Part shown: positions 1 through 8,051 of the stretch, in pieces
How positions within the stretch are numbered: position 1 is the first letter of the stretch
Layout of the letters: each line of letters opens with the position of its first letter
DNA from: Paraburkholderia aromaticivorans
GTDB taxonomy: Bacteria > Pseudomonadota > Gammaproteobacteria > Burkholderiales > Burkholderiaceae
Direction of reading: 5' to 3'
DNA length: 64,000 nucleotides
Assembly (NCBI RefSeq): GCF_012689525.1
Contig: NZ_CP051515.1
Location: forward strand, 1,674,001-1,738,000
Notes under the pieces: generated by a model
The model's input: the letters and a program-made list of their open reading frames with translations, nothing else
The model's database searches: none
What the model was told of the DNA's origin: nothing
Made by a program: the position numbers and the translations under genes

Positions 1-1996
1 TGACGCCGGGGAAATCTTTCGTCAGCGTCGTACGCAGCGTCGCCACGTATTGCGCGGTCGGCTTGTGTTTCGGCGCGAGCGTGACCATCACGTCGGCATC
101 TTCGGGGCCGATCGGGTCCGACGAGTCATAGGTCAGATTGATGCCGCTCACCGGCACGCCGATGTTGTCCAGCATCGCCGAGAGTTCCTGCTTCGGAATC
201 ACGTCGCGCACGCGGGCTTCGACCTGATCGGTAATGCTCGCGGTGTCCTCGATGCGCGTGCCGGTCGGCGCGCGCAGATGCAGGCGGATTTCGCCGGTAT
301 CCACAGCCGGGAAAAAGTCGCGTCCGGCAAACGGCACCAGCGCGAGCGAGCCGATGCAAAGCACGAGAAAGATCGCGATGAAGCGCTTCGGGCTCGCTAT
401 CGCCGCGCCGAGCACGCCGCGATAGCGTTCGCGCAGCGCTTCGAAGCGTTGCTCGAAGCCGGCCTGAAAGCGGATCAGGCGCGCAATCGGACCGTTGCCT
501 TTGACCGGCGCATTGCTGCGAGCGCGCATCAGATACATCGCAAGCGTCGGCACTAGCGTGCGCGAGAAGAAGTACGACGCGATCATCGCGAACACCACCG
601 CTTCGGCGAGCGGCACGAACAGATAGCGCGCCACGCCGGAGAGCAGGAACATCGGCACGAATACGATACAGATCGACAGCGTCGAGACGAAAGTCGGCAC
701 GGCGATTTCGCCAGAACCGTTCAGGATCGCGTCGTGCAACGGCTCGCCGTTCTCCAGATGATGCGTGATGTTTTCGATGGCGACGGTGGCGTCGTCGACG
801 AGAATTCCCACGGCGAGCGCGAGGCCGCCGAGCGTCATGATGTTGATGGTCTGGCCGAGCGCGGACAGCGCGATCAGCGAGGTCAGCACGGCGAGCGGAA
901 TTGACACCGCGATGATCAGCGTGGCGCGCCAGCTGCCGAGAAACAGCAGGATCATCACGGCGGTGAGGGCGGCGGCGATCAGCGCCTCGCGTGCCACGCC
1001 CACCACCGCCGACTTCACGAACACGGATTGGTCGGACAGCGCGGTGATGTGCAGCGCGCTCGGCAGACCGGCCGCGATATGCGGCAGCATCGCCTTGACC
1101 TGCTGGATGATGGTCAGCGTCGAGGTGCTGCCGGATTTTTCGACGGTCAGGAGCGCGGCGCGTTTGCCGTCGCTGCGCACGATGTTGGTTTGCGGCGCGT
1201 AGCCGTCGCGCACATGGGCGACGTCGCGCACGTACACCACGCCGCCGGCCACGGTCTTGATCGGCAGATCATTGAGCGCGGCTACGGTGTCGGTGCTGCC
1301 GTTCATCTGCACGTTGTATTCCTTCGTGCCGATCTTCGCCGTGCCGCCCGGCAAAATCAGGTTCTGCGCGTTGACCGCGTTGACCACGTCGAGCGGGGCG
1401 AGTCCCTTGGCCTGCAATGCGCGCGGGTCGATATCGACCATGATCTGCCGCACTTTGCCGCCGAACGGCAGCGGCACCGACGCGCCTTGCACCGTCGCCA
1501 GTTGCGTGCGGATCTGGCTGTTGCCGAGGTCGTAGAGTTGCTGTTCGGAGAGCGTGTCACTGGAGAGGCCGAGTTGCAGGATCGGCACCGTCGAGGCGTT
1601 ATACGTAATGATGTTCGGCGGCAACGTGCCGGGCGGCAGCACGCGCAGGATCGACGCCGAGTTGGACGCCGCCTCGGCAATCGCGCGATTGATGTCCGCG
1701 CCCGGATGAAAAAAGATCTTCACCACCGAGACGCCGTTCAGCGATTGCGACTCGATGTGCTCGATATCGTCGACGTCCGAGGTCAGCGCGCGCTCGTAGT
1801 TCGAGGTGATGCGATTGGCCATGTCCTGGGCGGAGAAGCCGTTATAGCTCCAGACGATGCTGACCACCGGGATATCGATGTTCGGAAAAATATCGGTCGG
1901 CGTGCGCAGTATCGCGAGCGGGCCGACGATAAAGATCAGCACGGCGAGGACCACGAAGGTATAAGGGCGGCGCAGCGCCAGGCTGACAATCCACAT
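1..1996 (-). CDS. RND efflux transporter permease (partial, C-terminus off the left edge)
   Basis: Inner-membrane proton-driven pump subunit of the AcrB/MdtBC type, which would export drugs or other small molecules together with a membrane-fusion protein and an outer-membrane channel. The visible 665 residues start at an ATG followed by the typical MWIVSLALRRPYTFVVLAVL first membrane helix, then the periplasmic porter domain, then a second membrane bundle. Two adjacent acidic residues near 400, in the motif VGILVDDATVAIENI, match the proton-relay aspartates of TM4 in AcrB. The pattern excludes a heavy-metal CusA only by overall feel. Partner genes are not in view; they could lie to the left. 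It is transcribed away from the DUF4148 gene, from the region holding an 18-bp inverted repeat. Confidence 0.93.
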   Translation of the reverse strand, partial: MWIVSLALRRPYTFVVLAVLIFIVGPLAILRTPTDIFPNIDIPVVSIVWSYNGFSAQDMANRITSNYERALTSDVDDIEHIESQSLNGVSVVKIFFHPGADINRAIAEAASNSASILRVLPPGTLPPNIITYNASTVPILQLGLSSDTLSEQQLYDLGNSQIRTQLATVQGASVPLPFGGKVRQIMVDIDPRALQAKGLAPLDVVNAVNAQNLILPGGTAKIGTKEYNVQMNGSTDTVAALNDLPIKTVAGGVVYVRDVAHVRDGYAPQTNIVRSDGKRAALLTVEKSGSTSTLTIIQQVKAMLPHIAAGLPSALHITALSDQSVFVKSAVVGVAREALIAAALTAVMILLFLGSWRATLIIAVSIPLAVLTSLIALSALGQTINIMTLGGLALAVGILVDDATVAIENITHHLENGEPLHDAILNGSGEIAVPTFVSTLSICIVFVPMFLLSGVARYLFVPLAEAVVFAMIASYFFSRTLVPTLAMYLMRARSNAPVKGNGPIARLIRFQAGFEQRFEALRERYRGVLGAAIASPKRFIAIFLVLCIGSLALVPFAGRDFFPAVDTGEIRLHLRAPTGTRIEDTASITDQVEARVRDVIPKQELSAMLDNIGVPVSGINLTYDSSDPIGPEDADVMVTLAPKHKPTAQYVATLRTTLTKDFPGV

Positions 1997-2116
1997 GACG
2001 GGTTCCTGAAAAAAGGCCGATGGAGGCGCGCGTCGATGCAGTGTTGCGGAGGTTCGTGACGCGGGCTTCGTGAGTCAGGAGTGTGGCGTGGCGGCGCTGA
2101 CGGGCTGCCGTCGGCT

Positions 2117-2210
2117 AGATTACCGTTCTGTTATGTGGGCGCTGATGTGAATGTGCTGGAGCGGCGCGCGGCGTTTCGCGAGGCTGGTGTAGATAACAAA
2201 ACGGTAATCT
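2117..2210. promoter_or_regulatory. 18-bp inverted repeat in the promoter region of the RND gene
   Basis: AGATTACCGTTCTGTTAT at 2117-2134 and its near-perfect reverse complement (17 of 18) at 2193-2210 are separated by 58 bp in the 300-bp gap between the efflux gene and the DUF4148 gene. The arms are too far apart for a terminator. Each arm resembles a repressor or response-regulator site, so two bound regulators, possibly with looping, are a reasonable inference. Confidence 0.6.
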
Positions 2211-2297
2211 CGAGGTCAGTGCTCCGACAGGGGAAATGACAAGAATGGGAAGCGTGGTTCAGGCCACTCATTCCTTGCCCCTACTCGGAGAGACATC

Positions 2298-2585
2298 ATG
2301 AAATTGCTTACCGCTGTTGCCGTCACCGCACTCAGCCTCGTGTTCGGCGCGAATGCCTTTGCGCAAACGAGTCCATCCGGGCTGACGCGCGCCGATGTGA
2401 TGGCGCAGTTGCAGCAGGCACAGGCCGAAGGTCTGGTGCCGACACGCAATAACGACTATCCGCCGTCGGCCACCGAAGTGGCGCGAAATCGGGAGATCTA
2501 TGCGATTCAGCACGGCACGCATGACGCCGCGGCGGCGCGCACCGCGCAGATGCCGGCGGCGCATGGAGAGTCGGCTTCGAATTGA
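2298..2585 (+). CDS. DUF4148 family small secreted protein
   Basis: A 95-residue protein with a clear Sec signal peptide (MKLLTAVAVTALSLVFGANAFA, cleavage expected after AFA). A short mature part carries the LTRADVMAQLQQAQAEGL segment typical of DUF4148, a family abundant in Burkholderiaceae and without an assigned function. The start is fixed by a GGAGAG ribosome-binding site seven bases upstream. It stands alone, divergent from the RND gene. The function is unknown; envelope or stress roles are only guesses. Confidence 0.85.
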   Translation: MKLLTAVAVTALSLVFGANAFAQTSPSGLTRADVMAQLQQAQAEGLVPTRNNDYPPSATEVARNREIYAIQHGTHDAAAARTAQMPAAHGESASN

Positions 2586-2637
2586 GGCGAGGGCGAGCCG
2601 GCCAGTCCACTCGTGATGCGGACCGGCCGCGATCCGT

Positions 2638-2989
2638 TCAGGGTCGCCGGGAGGTGTCAGCCGCCCAATCCACCGCGGCGTCGAACAGGCTGTTCCCCGC
2701 CGGCGAAAGATTGCCGAACGTTTCGTTGGTGAGAACGAACATCACTCTTCGTGCCGGCGCGAGCGACTCATCATCCATCTTTGCGCCTTTCTGGTACGCG
2801 AAAATCGCTGCTTTCTCCGGTTGGCCATACAAGGTTGCGACGATCGTCGCGCCGAGCCCCGGTTTGCCTCAACTCATCGCGGCCTGCTTGCCGTAGACAT
2901 TCGTCACGCCCGCGGGCAAGCCCGCCGCGATCGAACGGATACCTGAAGTTGCGATATTCGTACGAGGCGACCACCTGCGTATCGCGCCC
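2638..2989 (-). pseudogene. Decayed 3' fragment of a secreted protein
   Basis: On the minus strand, pieces in two frames read as one protein tail: YEYRNFRYPFDRGGL, then an in-frame stop, then ATIVATLYGQPEKAAIFAYQ and ARRVMFVLTNETFGNLSPAG ending in AVDWAADTSRRP. This resembles the C-terminus of large secreted Burkholderia proteins with PKD or Ig-like domains, but I cannot name the family. At least one frameshift and one stop break it. It ends exactly where the leader module of the next gene begins, so it marks an insertion or rearrangement edge. Confidence 0.5.
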
Positions 2990-3898
2990 ATGTATGAACA
3001 CCACCTCCGGTTACCCACGCATGCTCAAATGATTCTCACGCAGTCCGAATCGACATTCGTGTCTTGACTGGAGAAACTTGAAATGGCGATCACATCGATA
3101 GGCGGTATCCACATCACGGTAATTGACGTTCGCCCTGGCGAAATAGGTGCACCTCACGACGACCCGGGCAGAGGCGACCCGGGCACGCCCGATCCCGTCG
3201 GAAGCCCGGAACAAAAGGGCCGAGACGATACCGACATAGATCACGGCGGAAACAATGACGCCGTCAAAAGCAAACCAGGCGAATCTGGCGGATCTGGGGC
3301 GGCCTCGACGTGGCCCACTGCGTACGCGCTGGAGCGGCTGCCCAGCCGCTATGGTCCGTCGAAAGACGATCCGAATGTCATGGTCGACTACGAGCATCCG
3401 GGCGATAACAGGTTCATCATCCGCAACGACCAGGCGTATCCGGTAAAAACCGAGAACGGCCAGACGTCGATCTACGATCCGCAACACCCCGAACGGCCGG
3501 CTTATCCGGTGAGCTACGACGCTGCAACCGGGAGCTGGTCGGTCCACGACGACGCCGGGCAGGCCCCCGCAGGCGGGATGCTCAATGTGCCCAATACCTA
3601 CGTGAGCAAGCCGGACGGGCAACTGAGACCGGACTCGCAGTCGCGGGGCGTCTACCGTGACGGCAAGGGCCAGGCCTTTATCCGTCAGGAAGGCAAAACA
3701 TACGCAGTGGCCTACGACAAGGATAACGAAACGTGGAGAGTGCGGTCACCGGAAGGTGGCACGAAGCCGTCGTACCCGGTGCGGCTGAACAGTAACGGGA
3801 AGTGGGAGCTCAAGCCGGATGCGGGGTTACCGGGCGGGGGCCGGCCGTCGAAGTATACGGACGATTTGGGCCAGCAACTCTACACGGATTATCAGAAC
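2990..3898 (+). repeat. Long inverted repeat, left arm
   Basis: Leader plus first ~272 codons of the HTH-repeat gene. The reverse complement recurs at 5470-6383 with only a handful of differences; the encoded proteins differ at about five residues after the frameshift site. Arms of roughly 0.9 kb enclose about 1.57 kb that holds both 3' coding parts. This is a suitable substrate for RecA-dependent inversion. Confidence 0.9.
2994..3032 (+). promoter_or_regulatory. Conserved 12-codon leader ORF, copy 1
   Basis: Encodes MNTTSGYPRMLK and stop, 50 bp before the start of the HTH-repeat gene. The same peptide precedes the two paralogous genes (minus strand 6383-6345 and plus strand 7093-7131). The nucleotide differences among the three copies within this mini-ORF (GGT/GGC and CTC/CTT) are both synonymous. 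It may be a leader peptide, or simply part of a duplicated 5' module. Confidence 0.35.
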
Positions 3899-5173
3899 GG
3901 CCTCACGCAGCAGGCGCTCGCAACAAAATATGATCTTAACCCCAATACGGTTCGCACATATGTCGCAAAGTATGCGCGCGCCCACGGCTTACCAGTGGGC
4001 GCGGGGACGCCGATCAAGTATACGAAGTATACGGAGGAGCTGGGCCTGGCAATACACACGGACTATAACAACGGCCTTTTGTACAGAGACATCGCAAAAA
4101 AACACAATATTGGCCTTAACACTGTTGGGCCCTGGATCCGCAAGTACGCGCAAGACCACGGCTTGCCAGTGCGCGTGAGAGAGCGATCCACATACACGGA
4201 TGCGTTGGGCATACAAACCTACATGGATTATCAAATCAACGGCCTGTCGTACGCGGACCTCGAAAAAAAGTATGGAATTAACAAGGACACAGCCAAATCC
4301 TGGGTCACAAGGTATGCGCGAGACAACGGTTTGCCGGCAACGGAAATAACTCGCAGCGACAGTGCGGTGGCACTTGCTAGAGGTCAGTATATCTACACCG
4401 ACCTGGCGAACGGACGTACGCTGCAAGAAACCGCGAATATGTATACGGACGGAGATGTCACCGTGGCCTATCGTGCAGCGATGCGCCATGCAACCAAAAA
4501 TGACCGTTCCAAAGATGTGGTCGTGCAAGCCTGGGGGAATGATATGGAGGCCAAACTTTCGGCTGGCGCTGGCCAAGGACCGGCCGCTGTTGCGCCGGCC
4601 GGTCCTGCGCTGCAGCCTGAGATTGATCCGATGAGTGAGCAGCAGTACGGGCAGATTCTTGAACTGTACGACCAGGGCGGCCTGACACCCCAGCAGATTG
4701 CACAGCAAACTGGGGTGCCCGAGGCGTCGGTCCGGAATGTCGAGCATGGCTACGGCTACTTTTCGCCATCGAAGCAGGCCTATGTCGAGCCGATTTCCGA
4801 CCTCGAGAGAGAGCAGCCGCCGGCCAAGCGGCAGCGTCCGGATTCGTCCGCACCTTCGTTGGAACCTCAGCCCGGGCCTTCGGGTGTCGACCAAGGGGCC
4901 GCTGCACGGGTGGTTCCCGGATGGGGACGCGCGGAGATACGGCAGTATCTGAACGAAGACCCGGAAATCGCACAGAATATGAATCCGGACACCCGTGACG
5001 CCATTACCGACTGGCTGGAGGGCAATACGCCCGCGCCGGAAGGGCTGCAGCAGGAGATGATCGACCAGGGATATCTGGACTTGACTCCGGATATGGTGCG
5101 CGCGTATTTCGAGCGAGGAAGCAATCTCACGTCGGCGCAACGTAGAATGGTCGAGAACTGGCTCGGCGTCTGA
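3083..5173 (+). CDS. Putative T3SS effector with tandem HTH-like repeats and NLS-like motif
   Basis: A 696-residue protein of no family I recognise. Residues 1-75 are Gly/Pro/Asp-rich and disordered, as in secretion signals. Residues 75-250 carry two diverged beta-type units (GVYRDGKGQAFIRQEGKTYAV and similar) like those in large Pseudomonas and Burkholderia effectors. Residues 257-480 hold three clear and one degenerate 55-58-residue repeats beginning KYTDDLG, KYTEELG and TYTDALG. Each has a homeodomain-like helix-turn-helix pattern. A fifth HTH-like unit lies at about 514-550. Residues 579-587, PPAKRQRPD, resemble the c-Myc nuclear localisation signal. The C-terminal 80 residues are acidic and helical. 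The start ATG follows a GGAGAAACTT Shine-Dalgarno. Its N-terminal module recurs in two neighbouring genes, and a T3SS operon lies 7 kb away. The effector role is inference; a phage or mobile-element DNA-binding protein is the main alternative. Confidence 0.6.
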   Translation: MAITSIGGIHITVIDVRPGEIGAPHDDPGRGDPGTPDPVGSPEQKGRDDTDIDHGGNNDAVKSKPGESGGSGAASTWPTAYALERLPSRYGPSKDDPNVMVDYEHPGDNRFIIRNDQAYPVKTENGQTSIYDPQHPERPAYPVSYDAATGSWSVHDDAGQAPAGGMLNVPNTYVSKPDGQLRPDSQSRGVYRDGKGQAFIRQEGKTYAVAYDKDNETWRVRSPEGGTKPSYPVRLNSNGKWELKPDAGLPGGGRPSKYTDDLGQQLYTDYQNGLTQQALATKYDLNPNTVRTYVAKYARAHGLPVGAGTPIKYTKYTEELGLAIHTDYNNGLLYRDIAKKHNIGLNTVGPWIRKYAQDHGLPVRVRERSTYTDALGIQTYMDYQINGLSYADLEKKYGINKDTAKSWVTRYARDNGLPATEITRSDSAVALARGQYIYTDLANGRTLQETANMYTDGDVTVAYRAAMRHATKNDRSKDVVVQAWGNDMEAKLSAGAGQGPAAVAPAGPALQPEIDPMSEQQYGQILELYDQGGLTPQQIAQQTGVPEASVRNVEHGYGYFSPSKQAYVEPISDLEREQPPAKRQRPDSSAPSLEPQPGPSGVDQGAAARVVPGWGRAEIRQYLNEDPEIAQNMNPDTRDAITDWLEGNTPAPEGLQQEMIDQGYLDLTPDMVRAYFERGSNLTSAQRRMVENWLGV

Positions 5174-5250
5174 CGGCCGCGTCGGGTGGCTCGATGAACA
5201 TAGTCGACAATGCTGCGCTGGATCGACGGGTGGCTCCGCGCCGGAAGCCG

Positions 5251-6294
5251 TCACTTGTGTGATTCACACACACATTTCTTTGCGATTTCAGGGGGCGAGA
5301 GTCCGTTTTGATAGTCCGTGAAGACGCTCCGGCCCAGTTCCTCCGTATATTTCCCTCCCCCCTCAATGGCAAGCCGTGCTCCTTCGCGTACCTTGCGACA
5401 TAATCGAAAACCGCCGCCGGCGTAAGACCATATCTTGTTGCGAGTGCGCCGTACGTGAGGCTTCCGTTCTGATATTCCGTGTAGAGTTGCTGGCCCAATT
5501 CGTCCGTATACTTCGACGGCCGGCCCCCGCCCGGTAACCCCACATCCGGCTTGAGCTCCCACTTCCCGTTACTGTTCAGCCGCACCGGGTACGACGGCTT
5601 CGTGCCGGCTTCCGGTGACCGCACTCTCCACGTTTCGTTATCCTTGTCGTAGGCCACTGCGTATGTTTTGCCTTCCTGACGGATAAAGGCCTGGCCCTTG
5701 CCATCACGGTAGACGCCCCGCGACTGCGAGTCCGGGCTCAGTTGCCCGTCCGGCTTGCTCACGTAGGTATTGGGCACATTGAGCATCCCGCCTGCGGGGG
5801 CCTGCCCGGCGTCGTCGTGGACCGACCAGCTCCCGGTTGCAGCGTCGTAGCTCACCGGATAAGCCGGCCGTTCGGGGTGTTGCGGATCGTAGATCGACGT
5901 CTGGCCGTTCTCGGTTTTTACCGGATACGCCTGGTCGTTGCGGATGATGAACCTGTTATCGCCCGGATGCTCGTAGTCGACCATGACATTCGGATCGTCT
6001 TTCGACGGACCATAGCGGCTGGGCAGCCGCTCCAGCGCGTACGCAGTGGGCCACGTCGAGGCCGCCCCAGATCCGCCAGATTCGCCTGGTTTGCTTTTGA
6101 CGGCGTCATTGTTTCCGCCGTGATCTATGTCGGTATCGTCTCGGCCCTTTTGTTCCGGGCTTCCGACGGGATCGGGCGTGCCCGGGTCGCCTCTGCCCGT
6201 CCCGTCCCGTCCCGTCGTGAGGTGCACCTATGTCGCCAGGGCGAATGTGAATTACCGTGATGTTGTGGATACCGCCTATCGATGTGATTGCCAT
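5251..6294 (-). pseudogene. Inverted, frameshifted copy of the HTH-repeat effector gene
   Basis: Near-identical to the first ~272 residues of the 3083-5173 gene, with the same leader and MAITSIGGIH start at 6294. Three lesions are visible. CCCGT is repeated four times at 6196-6215 (two units in the third paralogue), adding 10 nt and shifting frame after residue ~33. A run of six G (minus strand, 5357-5362) lacks one base needed to stay in frame. The second HTH repeat stops early in KCVCESHK. A short TG run marks the truncation. The first HTH repeat diverges in its second half (SLTYGALATRYGLTPAAVFDY) from copy 1. Its 3' end converges on copy 1 with 77 bp between them. It is best called a pseudogene, or a silent cassette that could be switched. 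Confidence 0.8.
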
Positions 6295-6383
6295 TTCAAG
6301 TATCTCCAGTCAAGACACGAATGTCGATTCGGGCTGCGTGAGATTCATTTAAGCATGCGTGGGTAACCGGAGGTGGTGTTCAT
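5470..6383 (-). repeat. Long inverted repeat, right arm
   Basis: Mirror of 2990-3898, including the leader ORF (6383-6345). Differences from the left arm are the extra CCCGT units, an added Asn codon after GGIH and a few substitutions. Upstream of this arm, the leader-proximal segment (6384 to about 6410, minus strand CCTTGCCACGTTGATAAAAA) is shared with copy 3 but not copy 1. Confidence 0.88.
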
Positions 6384-7092
6384 GCATGCGGAGTTTTTAT
6401 CAACGTGGCAAGGCGCCGCGCAACTGGTTGCGGCGGTAACGATTCGGCGCGTGGCGGTCGAACTTTCACCTGGTGAGCGAAGCGCTGCGTCTGCGCTCAG
6501 TCAGGCCGCTTTACGATGCGCGGCTCGACCTTGTGACGGCAACCCACGAGTTGCAGCCCACCGGCCGCTAAGAAGCTCTGCGCTAGCGCGCACAGCTGTA
6601 ATCCTTCATCTAATTTCCTCGGACAAGTCGATAGGAGGACACTCAGTCTAAGATCACTTCTGAACGTCGGACCGATCCGACCCGTGTTGGGATTGGCCGA
6701 GCTGCCTTGGAATTGACCTGTCGATCGGGCTCTGGCGTTCCCCGAGCGTTGCCGGGCCCAGCGTCTGTGACCTAAAGGAGCTTTGTTCTGCACCGTGAGT
6801 GTCCTGTCCCGCGATTGGGGTTGGCGATGCACCGCCTCCGTCGACCTTGGCCGTCAAGCGTCATGATGACTTCCTCTTTCGTCGCGCGCATCCGCATCTT
6901 CGGGGTAAGGGGGCGTTCGACGGCGCGGTTGATTCTGCTCGACGCACCGGGGGCATAGACAAATGCCTAAAGCGTGCCAACGTTTGTTTCCGTAATTGTC
7001 CCGTCCGAAATGCGCCGTTTCCCACCAGGCTGCGGCGCAGCATCGGATACGTCATATCACACCTTGCCACGTCGATAAAAAGCTCCGCATGT
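6384..7092. other. Gene-poor spacer between paralogues 2 and 3
   Basis: About 700 bp with no convincing gene. Short ORFs exist on both strands but lack a ribosome-binding site together with protein-like composition. A fragment reading HLVSEALRLRSVRPLYDARL and ending in a stop (plus strand, about 6465-6570) looks like the tail of a lost gene that I cannot identify. The last 35 bp repeat the sequence found upstream of the inverted copy. Confidence 0.4.
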
Positions 7093-7131
7093 ATGAACAC
7101 CACCTCCGGCTACCCACGCATGCTCAAATGA
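7093..7131 (+). promoter_or_regulatory. Conserved 12-codon leader ORF, copy 3
   Basis: Same MNTTSGYPRMLK peptide as at 2994-3032. Here the gap to the gene start is about 100 bp, because roughly 50 bp of extra sequence lies between leader and gene. Conservation of the mini-ORF despite this change weakly favours it being translated. Confidence 0.35.
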
Positions 7132-7233
7132 ATCTCACGCAGCCCGAATCGATATGCGTGCATATCGCGTGTCAATGTCCTGCAAGTCGACACGGGTCTG
7201 CGTGTATTCGTGTTCTTACTGGAGATACTTGAA

Positions 7234-7986
7234 ATGGCAATCACATCGATAGGCGGTATCCACAACATCACGGTAATTCACGTTCGCCCTGGCGGCGACC
7301 TAGGTACACCTCACGAAGGTACACCTCACGACGGGACGGGCAGAGGCGAGCCGCCCACGCCCGATCCCGTCGGAAGCCCGGAACAAAAGGGCCGAGGCGA
7401 TACCGACATAGATCACGGCGGAAACAATGACGACGTCAAAAGCAAACCAGGCGGATCTGGCGGATCTGGGGCAACCTCGACGTGGCCCACTGCGTACGCT
7501 CTGGAGCGGCTGCCCACCCGCTATGGTCCGTCGAAAGACGATCCGAATATCATGGTCGACTACGAGCATCCGGGCGATAACAGGTTCATCATCCGCAACG
7601 ACCAGGCGTATCCGGTAAAAACCGACAATGGCCAGACGTCGATCTACGATTCGCAACACCCCGAACGGCCGGCTTACCCGGCGCGATCCGGCGCTGACGG
7701 TCAGTGGCAAGTCAGCCTTGGGCTCAAGGGTGGCGACGACCCGCGGCTTCCCGCTCCGCCCAATCGCAATGACCCGGGTTATCAACCGCCGCCGCATGCC
7801 GGCGGTGGTGGCGCGAACGCTCCGCAGCCCGACCTCGGGAACGTGCTGGCATTGGGCGCACCCGCGCCGGGCTTCCCCGGCATGAACCTGGGGCAGTGGC
7901 TTGCGGCCGGTGCTCCCGCAGCGCCCAATAATGGGCAACCGCAGGCGCAAGGTCCCAATAACCCGGGCATAGCTGGACAGCAATGA
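7234..7986 (+). CDS. Paralogue 3: same N-terminal module, Pro/Gly-rich C-terminus
   Basis: A 250-residue protein. Residues 1-145 are about 90% identical to the N-terminal module of the 3083 gene, up to PERPAYP. The sequence then switches abruptly to a Pro/Gly/Ala/Asn-rich tail (residues 147-250) with a short apolar stretch around LALGAPAPGFPGMNLGQWLA, and no HTH repeats. The start at 7234 rather than an upstream in-frame codon is set by GGAGATACTTGAA eight bases before the ATG, the same as in the paralogues. The shared head with different tails is the hallmark of modular secreted proteins. The next gene lies 65 bp downstream on the same strand, so the two may be co-transcribed. No function can be assigned. 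Confidence 0.65.
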   Translation: MAITSIGGIHNITVIHVRPGGDLGTPHEGTPHDGTGRGEPPTPDPVGSPEQKGRGDTDIDHGGNNDDVKSKPGGSGGSGATSTWPTAYALERLPTRYGPSKDDPNIMVDYEHPGDNRFIIRNDQAYPVKTDNGQTSIYDSQHPERPAYPARSGADGQWQVSLGLKGGDDPRLPAPPNRNDPGYQPPPHAGGGGANAPQPDLGNVLALGAPAPGFPGMNLGQWLAAGAPAAPNNGQPQAQGPNNPGIAGQQ

Positions 7987-8051
7987 ACTTGCACAGCGCG
8001 GTTCCGGACAGACCGTGTTCACCGCTTCAATACTTCAGAAAGGATGTCGAT

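Noticed and set aside
1028..2059. 343-codon plus-strand frame opposite the RND gene
   Set aside because: His/Arg/Asp-rich antisense shadow typical of high-GC coding DNA.
2590..2630. Terminator after the DUF4148 gene
   Set aside because: A 10-bp stem with one mismatch exists, but there is an 11-base loop and no U tract; too weak to list.
2940..3082. PIP or hrpII box before the first modular gene
   Set aside because: TTCG half-sites are present but no pair has the canonical 15- or 16-bp spacing.
3011..3622. Long antisense frame inside the modular gene, repeated identically at 5742-6260
   Set aside because: Its conservation follows from DNA identity of the inverted repeats; there is no start signal and the composition is that of a shadow frame.
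5127..6227. 366-codon frame starting inside the inverted copy
   Set aside because: It starts at a chance ATG downstream of the real start and only exists because of the repeat-induced frameshift; treated as part of the pseudogene.
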